NCBI RefSeq assembly: GCF_900182705.1
Contig: NZ_FXTP01000011.1
Location: 62,001-126,000, forward strand
From: Gracilimonas mengyeensis
GTDB lineage: Bacteria; Bacteroidota; Rhodothermia; Balneolales; Balneolaceae
Direction of reading: 5' to 3'
Length of the DNA: 64,000 nucleotides
The notes beneath the pieces are model-generated. The model did not search any database. It saw only the letters and a list, made by a program, of their open reading frames with translations, and was not told the DNA's origin. Position numbers and translations under genes: made by a program. Numbering within the stretch: position 1 is the stretch's first letter; each line of letters opens with the position of its first letter. Below, piece after piece: positions 1-9,290 of this stretch.

Positions 1-462
1 AGTAACCAGCAAGGTAGAGTCTTCAAGCTTTTCGGTATCCCGAACTTTGCATGGTTTGCCGTTAAAGGTAGCTCCGTGTCCAATAGCAGCTGCACAGAGT
101 TCTTCGAGCGCGGGGGCATATATGATGCCAACCTGAGGCTCATTATCAATCATAATACCTATAAGCGTAGTGTAAAACGGAACGCCATGTATAAAAGATT
201 TGGTTCCGTCAATAGGATCTAAAACCCACTGTATGTTACTGCCCTCGTTAGTTTTACCAAATTCTTCGCCAATAATTCCATGGTCCGGATAGCGCTTCAG
301 AATTTCCTCTCGTATGATTTCTTCGGTTTCGCGATCAGCTATGGTGACCGGGGAGTCATCCTCCTTCTCTATTATTTCTATATTTTGTTTAAAGTACTGC
401 AGGGTGTGGTGGCCACCAATTTTCGCTATTTCTGTGGCGGCGGAAAGTAATTCTTTAGTCAT
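1..462 (-). CDS. Inositol monophosphatase family phosphatase (3' end outside window)
   Basis: This is the N-terminal 154 residues of a Mg2+-dependent phosphatase of the inositol monophosphatase superfamily. The frame starts at an ATG at 462 and runs off the window edge without a stop. The metal-binding signatures are visible: GEEFG near residue 67 and DPIDGTKSF near residue 83, the latter carrying the two Asp that bind the catalytic metals. The family includes inositol-1-phosphatase, histidinol-phosphatase (HisN type) and 3'(2'),5'-bisphosphate nucleotidase (CysQ). The visible part does not separate these. It is divergent from the YceI-like gene at 520. Family confidence is high; substrate is unknown. 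Confidence 0.85.
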   Translation of the reverse strand, partial: MTKELLSAATEIAKIGGHHTLQYFKQNIEIIEKEDDSPVTIADRETEEIIREEILKRYPDHGIIGEEFGKTNEGSNIQWVLDPIDGTKSFIHGVPFYTTLIGIMIDNEPQVGIIYAPALEELCAAAIGHGATFNGKPCKVRDTEKLEDSTLLVT

Positions 463-519
463 GTAAAAATAATATTCATCAAAAATTTAAACTTAAACTG
501 TATCTTCGAAAATAAAACT

Positions 520-1113
520 ATGAGTATGAGTACGGTTCACCAAAAATTATTGGCATTGGTACTGCTTTTTCTGCCCTTGGCGGCTATCGCGCAAAACGGA
601 CAAGTACAGCTGAGTAACGAAAGCAAGTTAAGCATTAATGGAAAATCAAACGTAAATGATTTTCGCTGTTATTCTGAGCATCAGCTGCAGCAGGATTCCC
701 TTAGTTATTCCTATCATTTTGAAGGAGATGTGATTGAAGTAGACGGAGTTTCCCTTTCTCTGCAGGTAGATCAATTTGATTGTGGACGAAAAGGCATCAA
801 CCGTGATTTTCGTAGTGCCCTCCAATACAAGGAATATCCTTTCATTCACATCACATTAAATGAACTGATTCTGGAAAACGAGGAAGATATTGTTCCAAGT
901 TCAGCGCGGGTTACCATTAAAATTGCAGGGGTTGAGCAAAAATACACCGTTCCTCTGAATGCCTTTTCAAGCAGTGAAGAACGGATCATTGTAGGTGGCA
1001 GCAAAGTTCTTTCCATGCACGACTTTGGGATTGATCCTCCCTCACCCATGCTTGGACTGATCAAAGTAAGCGATGAGCTGGACATACAATTTGATCTCGT
1101 CATCAGGTATTAG
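520..1113 (+). CDS. YceI-like secreted lipocalin-fold protein
   Basis: A 197-residue protein with a signal peptide ending around AIAQN (residues 21-26). It has the YceI-type opening LSINGKSNVNDFRC, closely matching the INGTSNVHDWES of the YceI protein encoded at 11369-11926. The C-terminal HDFGIDPPSPMLGLIKV also parallels TDYNVDPPKAMFGAIKA there. YceI proteins are periplasmic beta-barrels that bind isoprenoid or other apolar ligands. This copy has replaced the usual His-Asp-Trp with Asn-Asp-Phe and gained Cys residues, so it is a diverged paralogue. Either of two closely spaced ATGs (520, 526) could be the start. It stands alone upstream of pgsA. Confidence 0.7.
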   Translation: MSMSTVHQKLLALVLLFLPLAAIAQNGQVQLSNESKLSINGKSNVNDFRCYSEHQLQQDSLSYSYHFEGDVIEVDGVSLSLQVDQFDCGRKGINRDFRSALQYKEYPFIHITLNELILENEEDIVPSSARVTIKIAGVEQKYTVPLNAFSSSEERIIVGGSKVLSMHDFGIDPPSPMLGLIKVSDELDIQFDLVIRY

Positions 1114-1245
1114 CAATTCTTGTCTATTTAACCGCCATTCAGCATTAATACCCAAGCCAACGAATGGCACATCATTTATCAAAATCATTGTGTTATGAAG
1201 AGAATTCCTTAGTAAGTTAGGGATTAAAATTTTGTTAGCTCTACT

Positions 1246-1839
1246 ATGAAAAATATCCCTAACATATTAAGTGCCATACGGATGGTTCTGGCGCCGATAT
1301 TCCTGTTCATGTATATACAGGACGAGCTCATCTGGCGCTCGCTAAGTGTTGCCGTCTTTGCCACTGCGGCTGTTACCGATTATTTTGATGGCAAAATAGC
1401 CCGCTATTACAAAGTGGAAAGTGATTTCGGGGTTTTCCTGGATCCGCTGGCCGACAAGTTTCTCACTTTTGCCGGCTTCTTCTGCCTCCCTTTTCTGGAT
1501 ACTGCACAATTCCCCTGGTGGGCAGTAGCCCTGATCGTAATCAGGGATGTTGGGGTAACAGGCTTACGCATCTACACCAACCGGAAAGATATTGTTCTGG
1601 AGACCCGCTTTACGGCCAAAGCAAAAACCATGGTACAGATGATCTTTCTTTATGCCGTACTGCTACTGGGTGTTTTTAAAGAAGCAGATATTGAATTTGC
1701 CAACCTTGCAAACCAGTTTTTTAATTCCGGTCTGCTCTATTACGCCATGATGTTTGTTACGGTGCTCACGGTTTACTCAGGCATTGAGTACCTGTGGGTA
1801 AACCGAAAGATTCTAAATTCCCAGTCTCAAGCTTCATGA
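1246..1839 (+). CDS. pgsA: CDP-diacylglycerol--glycerol-3-phosphate 3-phosphatidyltransferase
   Basis: This membrane enzyme makes phosphatidylglycerophosphate from CDP-diacylglycerol and glycerol-3-phosphate, the committed step to phosphatidylglycerol. The CDP-alcohol phosphotransferase signature DxxDGxxARx8GxxxDxxxD is complete: D45, D48-G49, A52-R53, G62, D66 and D70. Several hydrophobic segments surround it, and 197 residues is normal for PgsA. Its stop overlaps the ATG of the next gene by four bases (ATGA), which is the phosphatase for its product. The two consecutive steps are therefore probably translationally coupled. Confidence 0.93.
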   Translation: MKNIPNILSAIRMVLAPIFLFMYIQDELIWRSLSVAVFATAAVTDYFDGKIARYYKVESDFGVFLDPLADKFLTFAGFFCLPFLDTAQFPWWAVALIVIRDVGVTGLRIYTNRKDIVLETRFTAKAKTMVQMIFLYAVLLLGVFKEADIEFANLANQFFNSGLLYYAMMFVTVLTVYSGIEYLWVNRKILNSQSQAS

Positions 1840-2321
1840 ACGCCTTAAAGTTTTTCCTCGGAACAGGATGTTTCTCAGGCCTGTTTCCCAAAACACCGGG
1901 AACGGCCGGAAGCCTGGTTTTTCTGTTTCCCTTGTATCATGCGCTACAAATATCAACGGTTTGGCCTGTTATTCTCATTGTACTCTCAGCCTCGGCCGTT
2001 TGTTTATGGATAGCTTCTTACTTTGAGGATATCTATGGCAAAGATCCCGGCATTTTAGTGATGGACGAATGGGCCGGACAGGCACTGGTTTTTTTAGGAA
2101 TGCCCTATTCAGGTTTGCTCGAAGACCGTGTTATTATGCTATTAACGGGTTTTATTCTATTTAGATTCTTTGATCTCTTTAAACCACTTGGCATCAGCAA
2201 ACTTCAGGATTTGCCCCTGGGTTTTGGTATTTTTATGGATGATTTATTGGCAGGATTGTACGCGCTTCTCTGTTTAAAAACCCTTATTTTTATGTGGCCA
2301 AATTTATTTGGAATGATCTAA
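1836..2321 (+). CDS. pgpA: Phosphatidylglycerophosphatase A
   Basis: PgpA removes the phosphate from phosphatidylglycerophosphate to give phosphatidylglycerol at the inner membrane. The start chosen is the ATG at 1836, which overlaps the pgsA stop in an ATGA; a longer frame from 1794 would overlap pgsA needlessly. The protein opens FFLGTGCFSGLFPKTPGTAGSL, as PgpA family members do, and has the acidic VMDEWAGQ motif near residue 82 expected for metal binding, followed by hydrophobic helices. Length is 161 residues, usual for the family. Pairing with pgsA supports the call. Confidence 0.9.
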   Translation: MNALKFFLGTGCFSGLFPKTPGTAGSLVFLFPLYHALQISTVWPVILIVLSASAVCLWIASYFEDIYGKDPGILVMDEWAGQALVFLGMPYSGLLEDRVIMLLTGFILFRFFDLFKPLGISKLQDLPLGFGIFMDDLLAGLYALLCLKTLIFMWPNLFGMI

Positions 2322-2370
2322 CCACCCTCATTCATCGCAGCGGTACCATTAACAGAATTTAAAAAGACTT

Positions 2371-3030
2371 ATGATACTTAATACTTCATTTGCACGTGAG
2401 CTTGCGGCCCATTTGCTTGATATTAACGCGGTAATACTACGGCCAAACGATCCTTTTACGTGGACCTCAGGATGGAACTCACCCATCTATTGCGATAACA
2501 GGCTAACGCTTAGATTCCCGGAAATCCGTAACAAAATTGAGAACGAATTCACCAACATTATTCAGGAAAAGTTTTCTGATATAGATGTGGTAACCGGTAC
2601 GGCAACGGCGGGTATTCCACACGCTGCCTGGGTGGCATCAAACCTGAACAAACCTATGGCCTATGTACGGGCTAAAGCCAAAGCACACGGCATGGGTAAC
2701 CAGATTGAGGGCGGTGTTAAAAAAGGTGAATCTACGGTGGTTATCGAAGACCTTATTTCTACCGGCGGTTCTGTTATTTCGGTTGTAGAAGCCCTGCAGT
2801 TTATCGGTGCTAACGTGAACGCCATTCTTTCCATTTTTACTTATGATTTTGACAAGGCATCACAAAAATTTACGGATGCCAACGTGCCCGTTTACACTCT
2901 TACCGATTATAAAACGCTGGTAAATGTAGCCGTGGAAAAAGGTATCATTGACGGAGAGGATCTCGACGAACTTTCGAACTGGAGAGACCATCCCGATATT
3001 TGGCCCGACAGCCCCGCAGACAAAGATTGA
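2371..3030 (+). CDS. pyrE: Orotate phosphoribosyltransferase
   Basis: PyrE condenses orotate with PRPP to form orotidine 5'-phosphate in pyrimidine synthesis. The PRPP-binding loop is clear (VVIEDLISTGGSV, about residues 126-138). So is the flexible catalytic loop (RAKAKAHGMGNQIEG, about 104-118) and the VTGTATAGIPHAAWVA segment. At 219 residues it fits the long bacterial type. It begins about 50 bases after pgpA and may share its transcript. A short acidic tail follows the fold. Confidence 0.93.
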   Translation: MILNTSFARELAAHLLDINAVILRPNDPFTWTSGWNSPIYCDNRLTLRFPEIRNKIENEFTNIIQEKFSDIDVVTGTATAGIPHAAWVASNLNKPMAYVRAKAKAHGMGNQIEGGVKKGESTVVIEDLISTGGSVISVVEALQFIGANVNAILSIFTYDFDKASQKFTDANVPVYTLTDYKTLVNVAVEKGIIDGEDLDELSNWRDHPDIWPDSPADKD

Positions 3031-3138
3031 TTGCTTGGCGGCTTTTATTTTATGTTGAACCTATGACCGGTATACTTCAGGATGGGCAATAAAAATCTTA
3101 TTTTTGCCCTTCTGTAATCATCTAAAACTATTAGTACA

Positions 3139-4500
3139 GTGACTGACAAGAAATTTTATATAGAGACTTACGGTTGCCAAATGAATTTCGCGGATTCGGA
3201 GATTGTGAACTCCATCCTGCTGGAAGAAGGCATGAAACCTGTTCATGAAGCGGAAGAGGCCGATGTAGTATTGGTAAACACCTGCTCCATTCGTGAAAAT
3301 GCCGAAACCAAAGTTTGGAACCGTTTGAAAGAACTGCGGTCTATCAAAAAAGAAAACGGAGAGCTGACCGTAGGCGTACTGGGCTGCATGGCCGAACGTA
3401 TCAAAGACAAGATTATAGAACAGGAACACCTGGTGGACATCGTAGTGGGACCGGATGCTTACCGTGATATTCCCCGACTGCTGGAAGAAGTGGATGATGG
3501 TCGTAAAGCCGTAAATGTATTGCTCTCCCTGGAAGAAACTTATGCGGACATCGCTCCCGTTCGTACCACCGGCAACGGCGTAAATGCCTTTGTATCCATT
3601 ATGCGTGGCTGTGATAACATGTGCGCTTTTTGCGTAGTGCCCTTCACCCGTGGACGCGAACGCAGCCGTCCGATGGAATCTATTCTCCGCGAGATAAAAG
3701 AACTCAGCGATCAGGGCTACAAAGAAGTCACGCTGCTTGGCCAAAACGTGAATTCATACCTGGATGGTGAAAATACCTTCACCAAATTGATGGACGAAGC
3801 CAGCAAGGTCGATCCAGAAATGCGTTTCCGGTTCTCATCGCCCCACCCCAAAGATTTTCCCGACGATCTGCTGCACCTGATTGCAGAACGGCCAAACTTG
3901 TGTAATTATATCCATATTCCTGCACAGGCCGGAAGTGACACCATGTTGGAACGCATGCGTCGCCCCTACACCCGAGAGCAATACCTGGATTTGGTTGAAA
4001 AAATGAAGTCCATCATTCCCAGGGTTTCCCTTTCTACGGATATCATTGCCGGTTTTTGTGATGAAACCGAGGAAGAGCACCAGCAGACCATGTCACTCAT
4101 GAAGGAAGTGGAATACGATCTGGCCTACATGTTTGCTTATTCTGAGCGTGAGCGTACCCTGGCCCATCGCAAGTTTGAGGATAATGTACCTGAAGACGTT
4201 AAGAAGAAGCGCCTTTCCGAAATCATTACGCAACAGATGGAAATACAAGCCCGACGAAATCAAAATGAAATCGGCAATCGGCACGTAGTATTAGTGGAAG
4301 GAACCAGTAAGCGCTCCGATGAACAAATGAGCGGACGTACCGATACCAATAAAATGGTGGTATTTGACCGTAAAGACTTTAAACCCGGTGATTATGTTGA
4401 AGTTGAGATTACCGGAGCAACCTCAGCTACCCTGCTTGCACGCCCGATTGGTAAAACCACACTACAAGACTATTACGGAGCTGAAGTAGCGGCAGCCTGA
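3139..4500 (+). CDS. miaB: tRNA-2-methylthio-N6-dimethylallyladenosine synthase
   Basis: This radical-SAM methylthiotransferase converts i6A37 to ms2i6A37 in tRNAs. The N-terminal UPF0004 domain carries its three cluster cysteines (C13, C49, C83). The radical-SAM CxxxCxxC is at C158, C162 and C165 ([10 protein letters not shown]), and a C-terminal TRAM domain follows from about residue 380. The start is GTG at 3139; no in-frame ATG fits the N-terminal [15 protein letters not shown] motif better. A TATTTTTG at 3099-3106 resembles the Bacteroidota -7 element TAnnTTTG. The next gene begins at the base after the miaB stop. Confidence 0.94.
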   Translation: MTDKKFYIETYGCQMNFADSEIVNSILLEEGMKPVHEAEEADVVLVNTCSIRENAETKVWNRLKELRSIKKENGELTVGVLGCMAERIKDKIIEQEHLVDIVVGPDAYRDIPRLLEEVDDGRKAVNVLLSLEETYADIAPVRTTGNGVNAFVSIMRGCDNMCAFCVVPFTRGRERSRPMESILREIKELSDQGYKEVTLLGQNVNSYLDGENTFTKLMDEASKVDPEMRFRFSSPHPKDFPDDLLHLIAERPNLCNYIHIPAQAGSDTMLERMRRPYTREQYLDLVEKMKSIIPRVSLSTDIIAGFCDETEEEHQQTMSLMKEVEYDLAYMFAYSERERTLAHRKFEDNVPEDVKKKRLSEIITQQMEIQARRNQNEIGNRHVVLVEGTSKRSDEQMSGRTDTNKMVVFDRKDFKPGDYVEVEITGATSATLLARPIGKTTLQDYYGAEVAAA

Positions 4501-5946
4501 GTGAAACCATCCCCGGCCACATATCTCTACACTTTACTGCTTTTGTGGCTGTATGTGGGAATGCAGGCCCAAGTAACTGCTCAAACTTCTTTAGGAGTGA
4601 TTTGGGACGTGCCCGCCACGGAATCGAACCAAACAGAGCAGTTACAAACCTTCAGCGAGCATGGCGTTCAGTTTCTGGAGATTGAGGCTTCTGTATCATC
4701 CAATCTTCAGGAAGAACTAACAAGCTATCCCTTTGAAGTGATGGTACGGCTCTCTCCTGCTTATCTGACCATAAATGATACCCGTGATAACAGAAATGAG
4801 CTGAAAGAAACCTATTTCCAGTCTATAGAAAGTTATCGGGATTTTGAAGCTTTGCATTCCATAGGCCTGCTCACCAACAGCATGGTACAGCATCCTGACT
4901 TTGATCCGCTTTTTAATCCCCTGTTGGATTCTTTACGGTCTGCCTCAGGTACTGATTTATACTTCAGTCATGGCGAACAATGGTTTTATTTTTCTGAACC
5001 ACAGCAAGCCTTTGCCCGGCAGTTTTATGACCTCGAATTTGATGAACAAGACCTGATCTCTGCCTCCGGATTTTTACAATCCTCTGGAACCAATAGCCCT
5101 TCTGCTGAGATTCATTTTATCCATTCACAGTGGCTGCTGCAAGCCCTTAACGACTATCCCGAGTTCAGTAAAAGCCTGTTAGCCTATCGCACTACAGGTG
5201 AGTGGCACCTTCCCCTGCCTGAGGCAACTCCGCAAGCTCTGAATATAAACTGGCTGGTTTTAGTTTTGATACTGTTGTGGATCTCTCTGGCTTTGCAGTT
5301 CAAATACCTGCCTTACATAAGACCAATGATGCTTCGTTTTTTCTTTGCCCACCGGTTTTTTGTAGATGATATTCTGCAATACCGCGAACGTGCTGCAGTA
5401 GGTGGCAGCTTGCTTATGCTAAAACACGCGTTATTTGGCGGGATGGTGACTTACCTCACGGGCCGCATTTTACTTTCAGAAGAAGGTCTCACGGCGCTCC
5501 TAGAAAATTATCCTTTGATTGCAATTGCAGGTAACCAATACATTTCGCTTTTCTTTTTTGCAGCCCTTTTGATTCTAATAACTGACCTGATTTCTATTTT
5601 CTGGCTCTACTTGCCCGCCAAAAACCTTAATCACCTCAGCCAGGTTATCAACCTGTATGCAGGCAGTTTTTACCTGGATTTCATTTTGGTCACCTTTATG
5701 GCTACCTCTTTTCTTGCCGGATGGAGTCCAATCCTTGTTCTTTCATTAGCCGCTATTTTTGTTCTGATCTGGTTTTTAGCCTATAATCTGGCGGCTTTCA
5801 ACGCTTCTACAAAAATGGGCCAGAATCGTACCACCTACCTGTTGCTTACCATAGGCCTACACACCTTAGTCCTGATTCTTTTCCTGGTTGTATTTTTTAC
5901 ACAGACTGATGTGCTACAAGTTTTGAAGCTGGCTCTAAGTCTTTGA
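4501..5946 (+). CDS. Multi-pass membrane protein with an extracytoplasmic N-terminal domain (DUF4271-like C-terminus)
   Basis: A 481-residue protein starting at a GTG directly abutting the miaB stop, so coupled translation is likely. Residues 1-27 look like a signal peptide. About 200 residues of soluble sequence follow, beginning TSLGVIWDVP and containing repeated FLEIEA and VRLSPAYL-type strands. From about residue 245 there are six or seven hydrophobic helices. The arrangement and helix spacing recall the DUF4271 membrane domain of Bacteroidota, but that is from memory of family shape and is tentative. No catalytic motif was recognised. Confidence 0.55.
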   Translation: MKPSPATYLYTLLLLWLYVGMQAQVTAQTSLGVIWDVPATESNQTEQLQTFSEHGVQFLEIEASVSSNLQEELTSYPFEVMVRLSPAYLTINDTRDNRNELKETYFQSIESYRDFEALHSIGLLTNSMVQHPDFDPLFNPLLDSLRSASGTDLYFSHGEQWFYFSEPQQAFARQFYDLEFDEQDLISASGFLQSSGTNSPSAEIHFIHSQWLLQALNDYPEFSKSLLAYRTTGEWHLPLPEATPQALNINWLVLVLILLWISLALQFKYLPYIRPMMLRFFFAHRFFVDDILQYRERAAVGGSLLMLKHALFGGMVTYLTGRILLSEEGLTALLENYPLIAIAGNQYISLFFFAALLILITDLISIFWLYLPAKNLNHLSQVINLYAGSFYLDFILVTFMATSFLAGWSPILVLSLAAIFVLIWFLAYNLAAFNASTKMGQNRTTYLLLTIGLHTLVLILFLVVFFTQTDVLQVLKLALSL

Positions 5947-5953
5947 GCATTGC

Positions 5954-6550
5954 TTAAAACTTATACATTGTCTTCACACCAAAGTTGATCCACTTCATAT
6001 TTCGGTAATGCTTCACATTCTCAAAATCTTCAGGCTTTTCCAGATATATAAATTGATAGGAAGCGTAAAGTCCGATATCAATCTTTTCCAGCCCTACAAA
6101 ATCAAAAGAGGCGCCTATTTCAGTATTAATACCATTGGAATTGATCTCCCCCTCAAAATCATCATTAGAGACATCTGCCCTGGCATACCCTGCTTCCAGA
6201 TAAGGGGAAAAATGTACATCTTCAGCCATCAGAAGGTGTAAAGCGGGCCCTGCCATTAATTCGATAATGTGAGCTTTTGTCTTGGTCTTCTGCTCCAGGT
6301 TTAGATAAAACGAGTACTTGGAATAGGTATACCCCGCGTGACCATCTAAACTTAAAGTAGAACTAAGCGGGTAACTGTAGCCCAGATCAAAACTCACCAC
6401 TCCGTCAAAATCAGAGAAAAAATTATCGCCTGCCTGCACCGGATAAGATACATCGGCTGTAAACTTACCACTTTGGGCCAGAAGAGATTTACAAGGCACG
6501 AATGATAAGATCAGAATTAGGAAGAGTAGCTGGTTTTTATTGAATCGCAT
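5954..6550 (-). CDS. Small outer-membrane beta-barrel protein
   Basis: A 198-residue protein with a signal peptide (LLFLILILSFVPCKSLLAQ) followed by alternating amphipathic strands: SYPLSSTLSLDGHAGYTYSK, LSPYLEAGYA-like and IDIGLYASYQFIYLE. The final strand NFGVKTMYKF ends in Phe, typical of barrels inserted by BamA. It resembles the porin-family/OmpW-sized eight-strand barrels common in Bacteroidota. It converges on the preceding membrane-protein gene with a seven-base gap. Function is unknown. Confidence 0.65.
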   Translation of the reverse strand: MRFNKNQLLFLILILSFVPCKSLLAQSGKFTADVSYPVQAGDNFFSDFDGVVSFDLGYSYPLSSTLSLDGHAGYTYSKYSFYLNLEQKTKTKAHIIELMAGPALHLLMAEDVHFSPYLEAGYARADVSNDDFEGEINSNGINTEIGASFDFVGLEKIDIGLYASYQFIYLEKPEDFENVKHYRNMKWINFGVKTMYKF

Positions 6551-6670
6551 TGATAAAGGGTCCCTTGTTGATTAGTTGGTTAAATTTTAAGACCGCTCCA
6601 AAAGTACTGTTTGATGTGATTAGATACCAACATATGGCATATTAGTTTTACCTGTATAATGATCAAATAC

Positions 6671-6709
6671 CTCCAAAAATAGAAAAGCCCCGGCAATTGG
6701 CCGGGGCTT
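6671..6709 (-). terminator. Rho-independent terminator of the DJ-1/PfpI gene
   Basis: A perfect 10-bp GC-rich stem (6685-6694 with 6700-6709) has a five-base loop. Read on the minus strand it is followed by a T-rich tract (TTTTCTATTTTT). It lies just beyond the stop of the minus-strand gene at 6732. Confidence 0.85.
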
Positions 6710-6731
6710 GATAGAACTAAATATGTTCTTT

Positions 6732-7298
6732 CTATGCTGTCATCTGTTCAGCATGTACGCCTTCACGTATTTCTTCAATCATTTTACTGTTGAAGGCCGG
6801 CAGATCATCTGGTGTTCGGCTGGTGGTGAGCCCCTGATCCACAACTACTTCGTTATCAACCCATCGTGCACCTGCATTCTTCAGGTCATTCTTGATGGAT
6901 GGATAGGAAGTAAGTTCCCGACCTTGCAGGACTTCTGCATCGATCAGAATTTGCGGACCGTGGCAGATTGCTGCAACCGGCTTGCCATCCTTGAAGAAGC
7001 TTCGTACAAACTCAATGGCATCATCATTCATGCGAAGCTGATCAGGATTCAATACACCACCAGGCAGAAGCAACGAATCATATTCTTCAGCAGAAGCATT
7101 TTCCAACGCCACATCTACGTCAAAATCGTCTCCCCACTGGTCGGTTGCCCAACTCTTTATGGAACCTGACTCAGGCGAGATAATGTGAGTTTCTGCACCA
7201 GCCTCATGAAGGGCTTCTCTTGGATTGGTAAGTTCCACTTCTTCAAAACCGTTAGTTGCTAAAATAGCAACTTTTTTACCGTTTAATTCATTACTCAT
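6732..7298 (-). CDS. DJ-1/PfpI family glutamine-amidotransferase-like protein (YhbO/PfpI type)
   Basis: A 188-residue protein with the class I amidotransferase-like fold. The nucleophile elbow AAICHGPQ places the reactive Cys at about residue 112, with Glu in GFEEVEL near residue 18, as in the PfpI/YhbO group. These proteins are linked to glyoxal or stress protection or protein deglycation; substrate cannot be told from sequence. The start is the ATG at 7298 because an AGAGAAAGA ribosome-binding-like tract sits just upstream. The longer frame to 7337 has a non-family N-terminus. A terminator follows the stop. Confidence 0.85.
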   Translation of the reverse strand: MSNELNGKKVAILATNGFEEVELTNPREALHEAGAETHIISPESGSIKSWATDQWGDDFDVDVALENASAEEYDSLLLPGGVLNPDQLRMNDDAIEFVRSFFKDGKPVAAICHGPQILIDAEVLQGRELTSYPSIKNDLKNAGARWVDNEVVVDQGLTTSRTPDDLPAFNSKMIEEIREGVHAEQMTA

Positions 7299-7488
7299 AA
7301 TTCTTTCTCTTGTTTTGTAATTAGCTTTATTTTTCAATCTCTGTAATTACAATGTATCTCAGCCTGAATGGTTCCGACATTTTGATAAGCTTTACTAATG
7401 CATCAAATAAGACAAAGCTATAAAATTATAATCCGGCATTGAGGCAATCTTTAACAAGCGGAAAATCACTTAATAAAAGTGCTGTAAA

Positions 7489-8721
7489 TTGGATAGATTC
7501 TTATCCCTCAATGATGTCAAATACACGGTGTACCTCTTGGTAAATTTTCGAACCCTTTTTTCTTCATGCTTATTGTTATGCATTTCAACATCAATCTGCA
7601 CTGAATCTGCAGATGCACAAATCGTTTCTCCCCAAAATACAGTTACGGTAAGCGACTCAGTTGAATATGCTTTCCTCCCCGCTCTGGCTTATAACAGTGA
7701 TCTTGGGCTTATTGGTGGCGGCATTGCCAGCCGGTATCATTATAAAAGGGGCGTCAATCCTTTCTACTCCTATATCAATGTAAATGCGATAGCTTCTACC
7801 AAAGGATTACTCTCTTTTCAGCTCTTGCACGACAAACCGCAAATCATGGATTCCCGTCTTCGTTCAACCACGGAGCTCTATGTTTCCCGGTTCATGGAAA
7901 ATCAGTATTACGGAGTGGGCAGCTATCAGGAAATTGAGGAAGAACCCGAAGCGAATCCCGACTACTATTACTACAAATCTTTCTCAGCAGGATTTGAATT
8001 AACACTCCGAAATCCTCTGTTTTACAACAAAGAAACCGGTGCCCAAATTGATATCTATGGACTGGCCGGCTTCAGCTATCGTACCCCCTGGGGCAACCCG
8101 GACGACCGGCTTATTTCTGAACAACGGCCCGTAGGCATAGGAGGCTCCCATATATCGGAATTGGGGCTGGGTATGATCTGGGAGAACCGGAATAGTGAAT
8201 TTTCCCCAACGACGGGCACTTATGCAAAAGCAGGTTTTGCTGCCGGACATAAGCTTTTGGGCAGCGACTACGATTATATTATGCTTGAGGGAGAAGCCCG
8301 TACCTATCTTTCTTTCTTTTTGATCCGCGAGATCACTTTTGCCAATAAAATTTCCTATACCCATACCTCCGGTGACTTGCCCTATTGGAAGCTATCTGAA
8401 TTGGGTGGCAGTAACACTCTACGCGGTTACCCTGAAAACCGATTTTTGGATGACAATGCTCTCTTGCTGAATTCAGAACTACGTACCTGGCTCATTGAAT
8501 TCCCCGAGTATGACATTCGCTTTGGCGGTACGCTTTTTACAGATATCGGGCGAACATTTCACAATGGAGCTGCCCTGCAATCAGTTTTTAACGATCTACG
8601 CTATACCTTCGGCTTTGGCGGTGTGTCTTCCTTTTTTACGGATGATTTTATCATGCGGGCTGATATTGGGTTCTCGCAAGAAGGCTATGGTATTTACTTC
8701 ACCTCTGGCTTTCAGTTTTAA
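7489..8721 (+). CDS. Omp85/surface-antigen-type outer-membrane barrel protein
   Basis: A protein of about 400 residues whose body is a 16-strand-type barrel of the bacterial surface antigen family. It shows the GIASRYHYKRGVNPF opening, a GMIWENRNSEFSPTTGTY strand pair, the signature turn LGGSNTLRGYPENRFLDDNA (about residues 302-321, containing the RGY/RG motif of Omp85 lid loops) and a terminal YFTSGFQF. POTRA domains are absent, so it is more like a stand-alone barrel or patatin-barrel relative than BamA. The start is uncertain: only non-ATG codons are available (TTG 7489, GTG 7528, TTG 7537) ahead of the signal peptide. Confidence 0.72.
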   Translation: MDRFLSLNDVKYTVYLLVNFRTLFSSCLLLCISTSICTESADAQIVSPQNTVTVSDSVEYAFLPALAYNSDLGLIGGGIASRYHYKRGVNPFYSYINVNAIASTKGLLSFQLLHDKPQIMDSRLRSTTELYVSRFMENQYYGVGSYQEIEEEPEANPDYYYYKSFSAGFELTLRNPLFYNKETGAQIDIYGLAGFSYRTPWGNPDDRLISEQRPVGIGGSHISELGLGMIWENRNSEFSPTTGTYAKAGFAAGHKLLGSDYDYIMLEGEARTYLSFFLIREITFANKISYTHTSGDLPYWKLSELGGSNTLRGYPENRFLDDNALLLNSELRTWLIEFPEYDIRFGGTLFTDIGRTFHNGAALQSVFNDLRYTFGFGGVSSFFTDDFIMRADIGFSQEGYGIYFTSGFQF

Positions 8722-8746
8722 TGGGATAGATACCTGGTAAAGCTTT

Positions 8747-9139
8747 TTATGGTTCTGTTATATTTATGGTGATTGTGAGTTGATTTTCAAGACATCCGGA
8801 AGAAGCTTGTAAATCTAATATTGCTTCTCCTATCTCTATACCAATAATTCGAAGAATCGATAGTTTTCCATTATCTGCTTGATTGGCTATTTGATTTATA
8901 TCCACATTCAAATATCCACTTTGCAATACTGGTAAATATGAAACCCTGCCCTTCGAGCTCACAAACACAGGGGGACCAGTCAGGTCAATAAACAAGGTAT
9001 CCCCCACGGCCACCGTGGTATCGGGGATGGGGTTTTCTAAGGTTAACGAACCCTCGCAGGGGCCGGATTGGCTACAATTTTGCAAGATTAAAGACGCCGT
9101 GACAAGCAGCAGGAATAGGATGACAGAACTTTGCTTCAT
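8747..9139 (-). CDS. Predicted small lipoprotein
   Basis: A protein of about 130 residues with a type II signal peptide ending in LILQNC, whose Cys would be lipidated. The mature part is beta-rich, with NPIPDTTVAVGDTLFIDLTG resembling a bacterial Ig-like/cadherin-type strand set. The start at 9139 is preferred because AAAAAGAGA lies about seven bases upstream; starts at 9160 and 9181 are possible. It is next to another small lipoprotein of similar design (9291-9674). No function recognised. Confidence 0.55.
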   Translation of the reverse strand: MKQSSVILFLLLVTASLILQNCSQSGPCEGSLTLENPIPDTTVAVGDTLFIDLTGPPVFVSSKGRVSYLPVLQSGYLNVDINQIANQADNGKLSILRIIGIEIGEAILDLQASSGCLENQLTITINITEP

Positions 9140-9210
9140 GGCGAATCTCTTTTTGTTCATCAGTAATACCAGCGGTTTCAAAGGGATTTCTTACTCTTGA
9201 TGTTTATAGT

Positions 9211-9259
9211 TTGAGGCAGAGCCTCAATCAAGCATCCCGCAGCAGAGCTAGGGAACGAG
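9211..9259 (-). repeat. REP-type double-hairpin element (RAYT family architecture)
   Basis: On the minus strand this reads CTCGTTCCC, then a GCTCTGCTGC hairpin, a GATGC linker, then GAGGCTCTGCCTC. The same layout (CTCGTTnC, hairpin, AATGC-like linker, hairpin) is seen at 24511, 27001, 40199, 40860, 47340 and 47931. Stem sequences differ but keep their palindromy. Confidence 0.6.
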
Positions 9260-9290
9260 CACAATAATTTTATTCATTGTACTTTCCGAT

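Noticed and set aside
1794-1835. Longer N-terminus for pgpA
   Set aside because: The ATG at 1836 overlaps the pgsA stop in ATGA and begins the conserved domain; the extra 14 residues fit nothing.
3118-3744. 208-codon minus-strand frame
   Set aside because: It is the antisense of miaB, whose motifs are intact on the plus strand; its translation is Phe/His-rich without family features.
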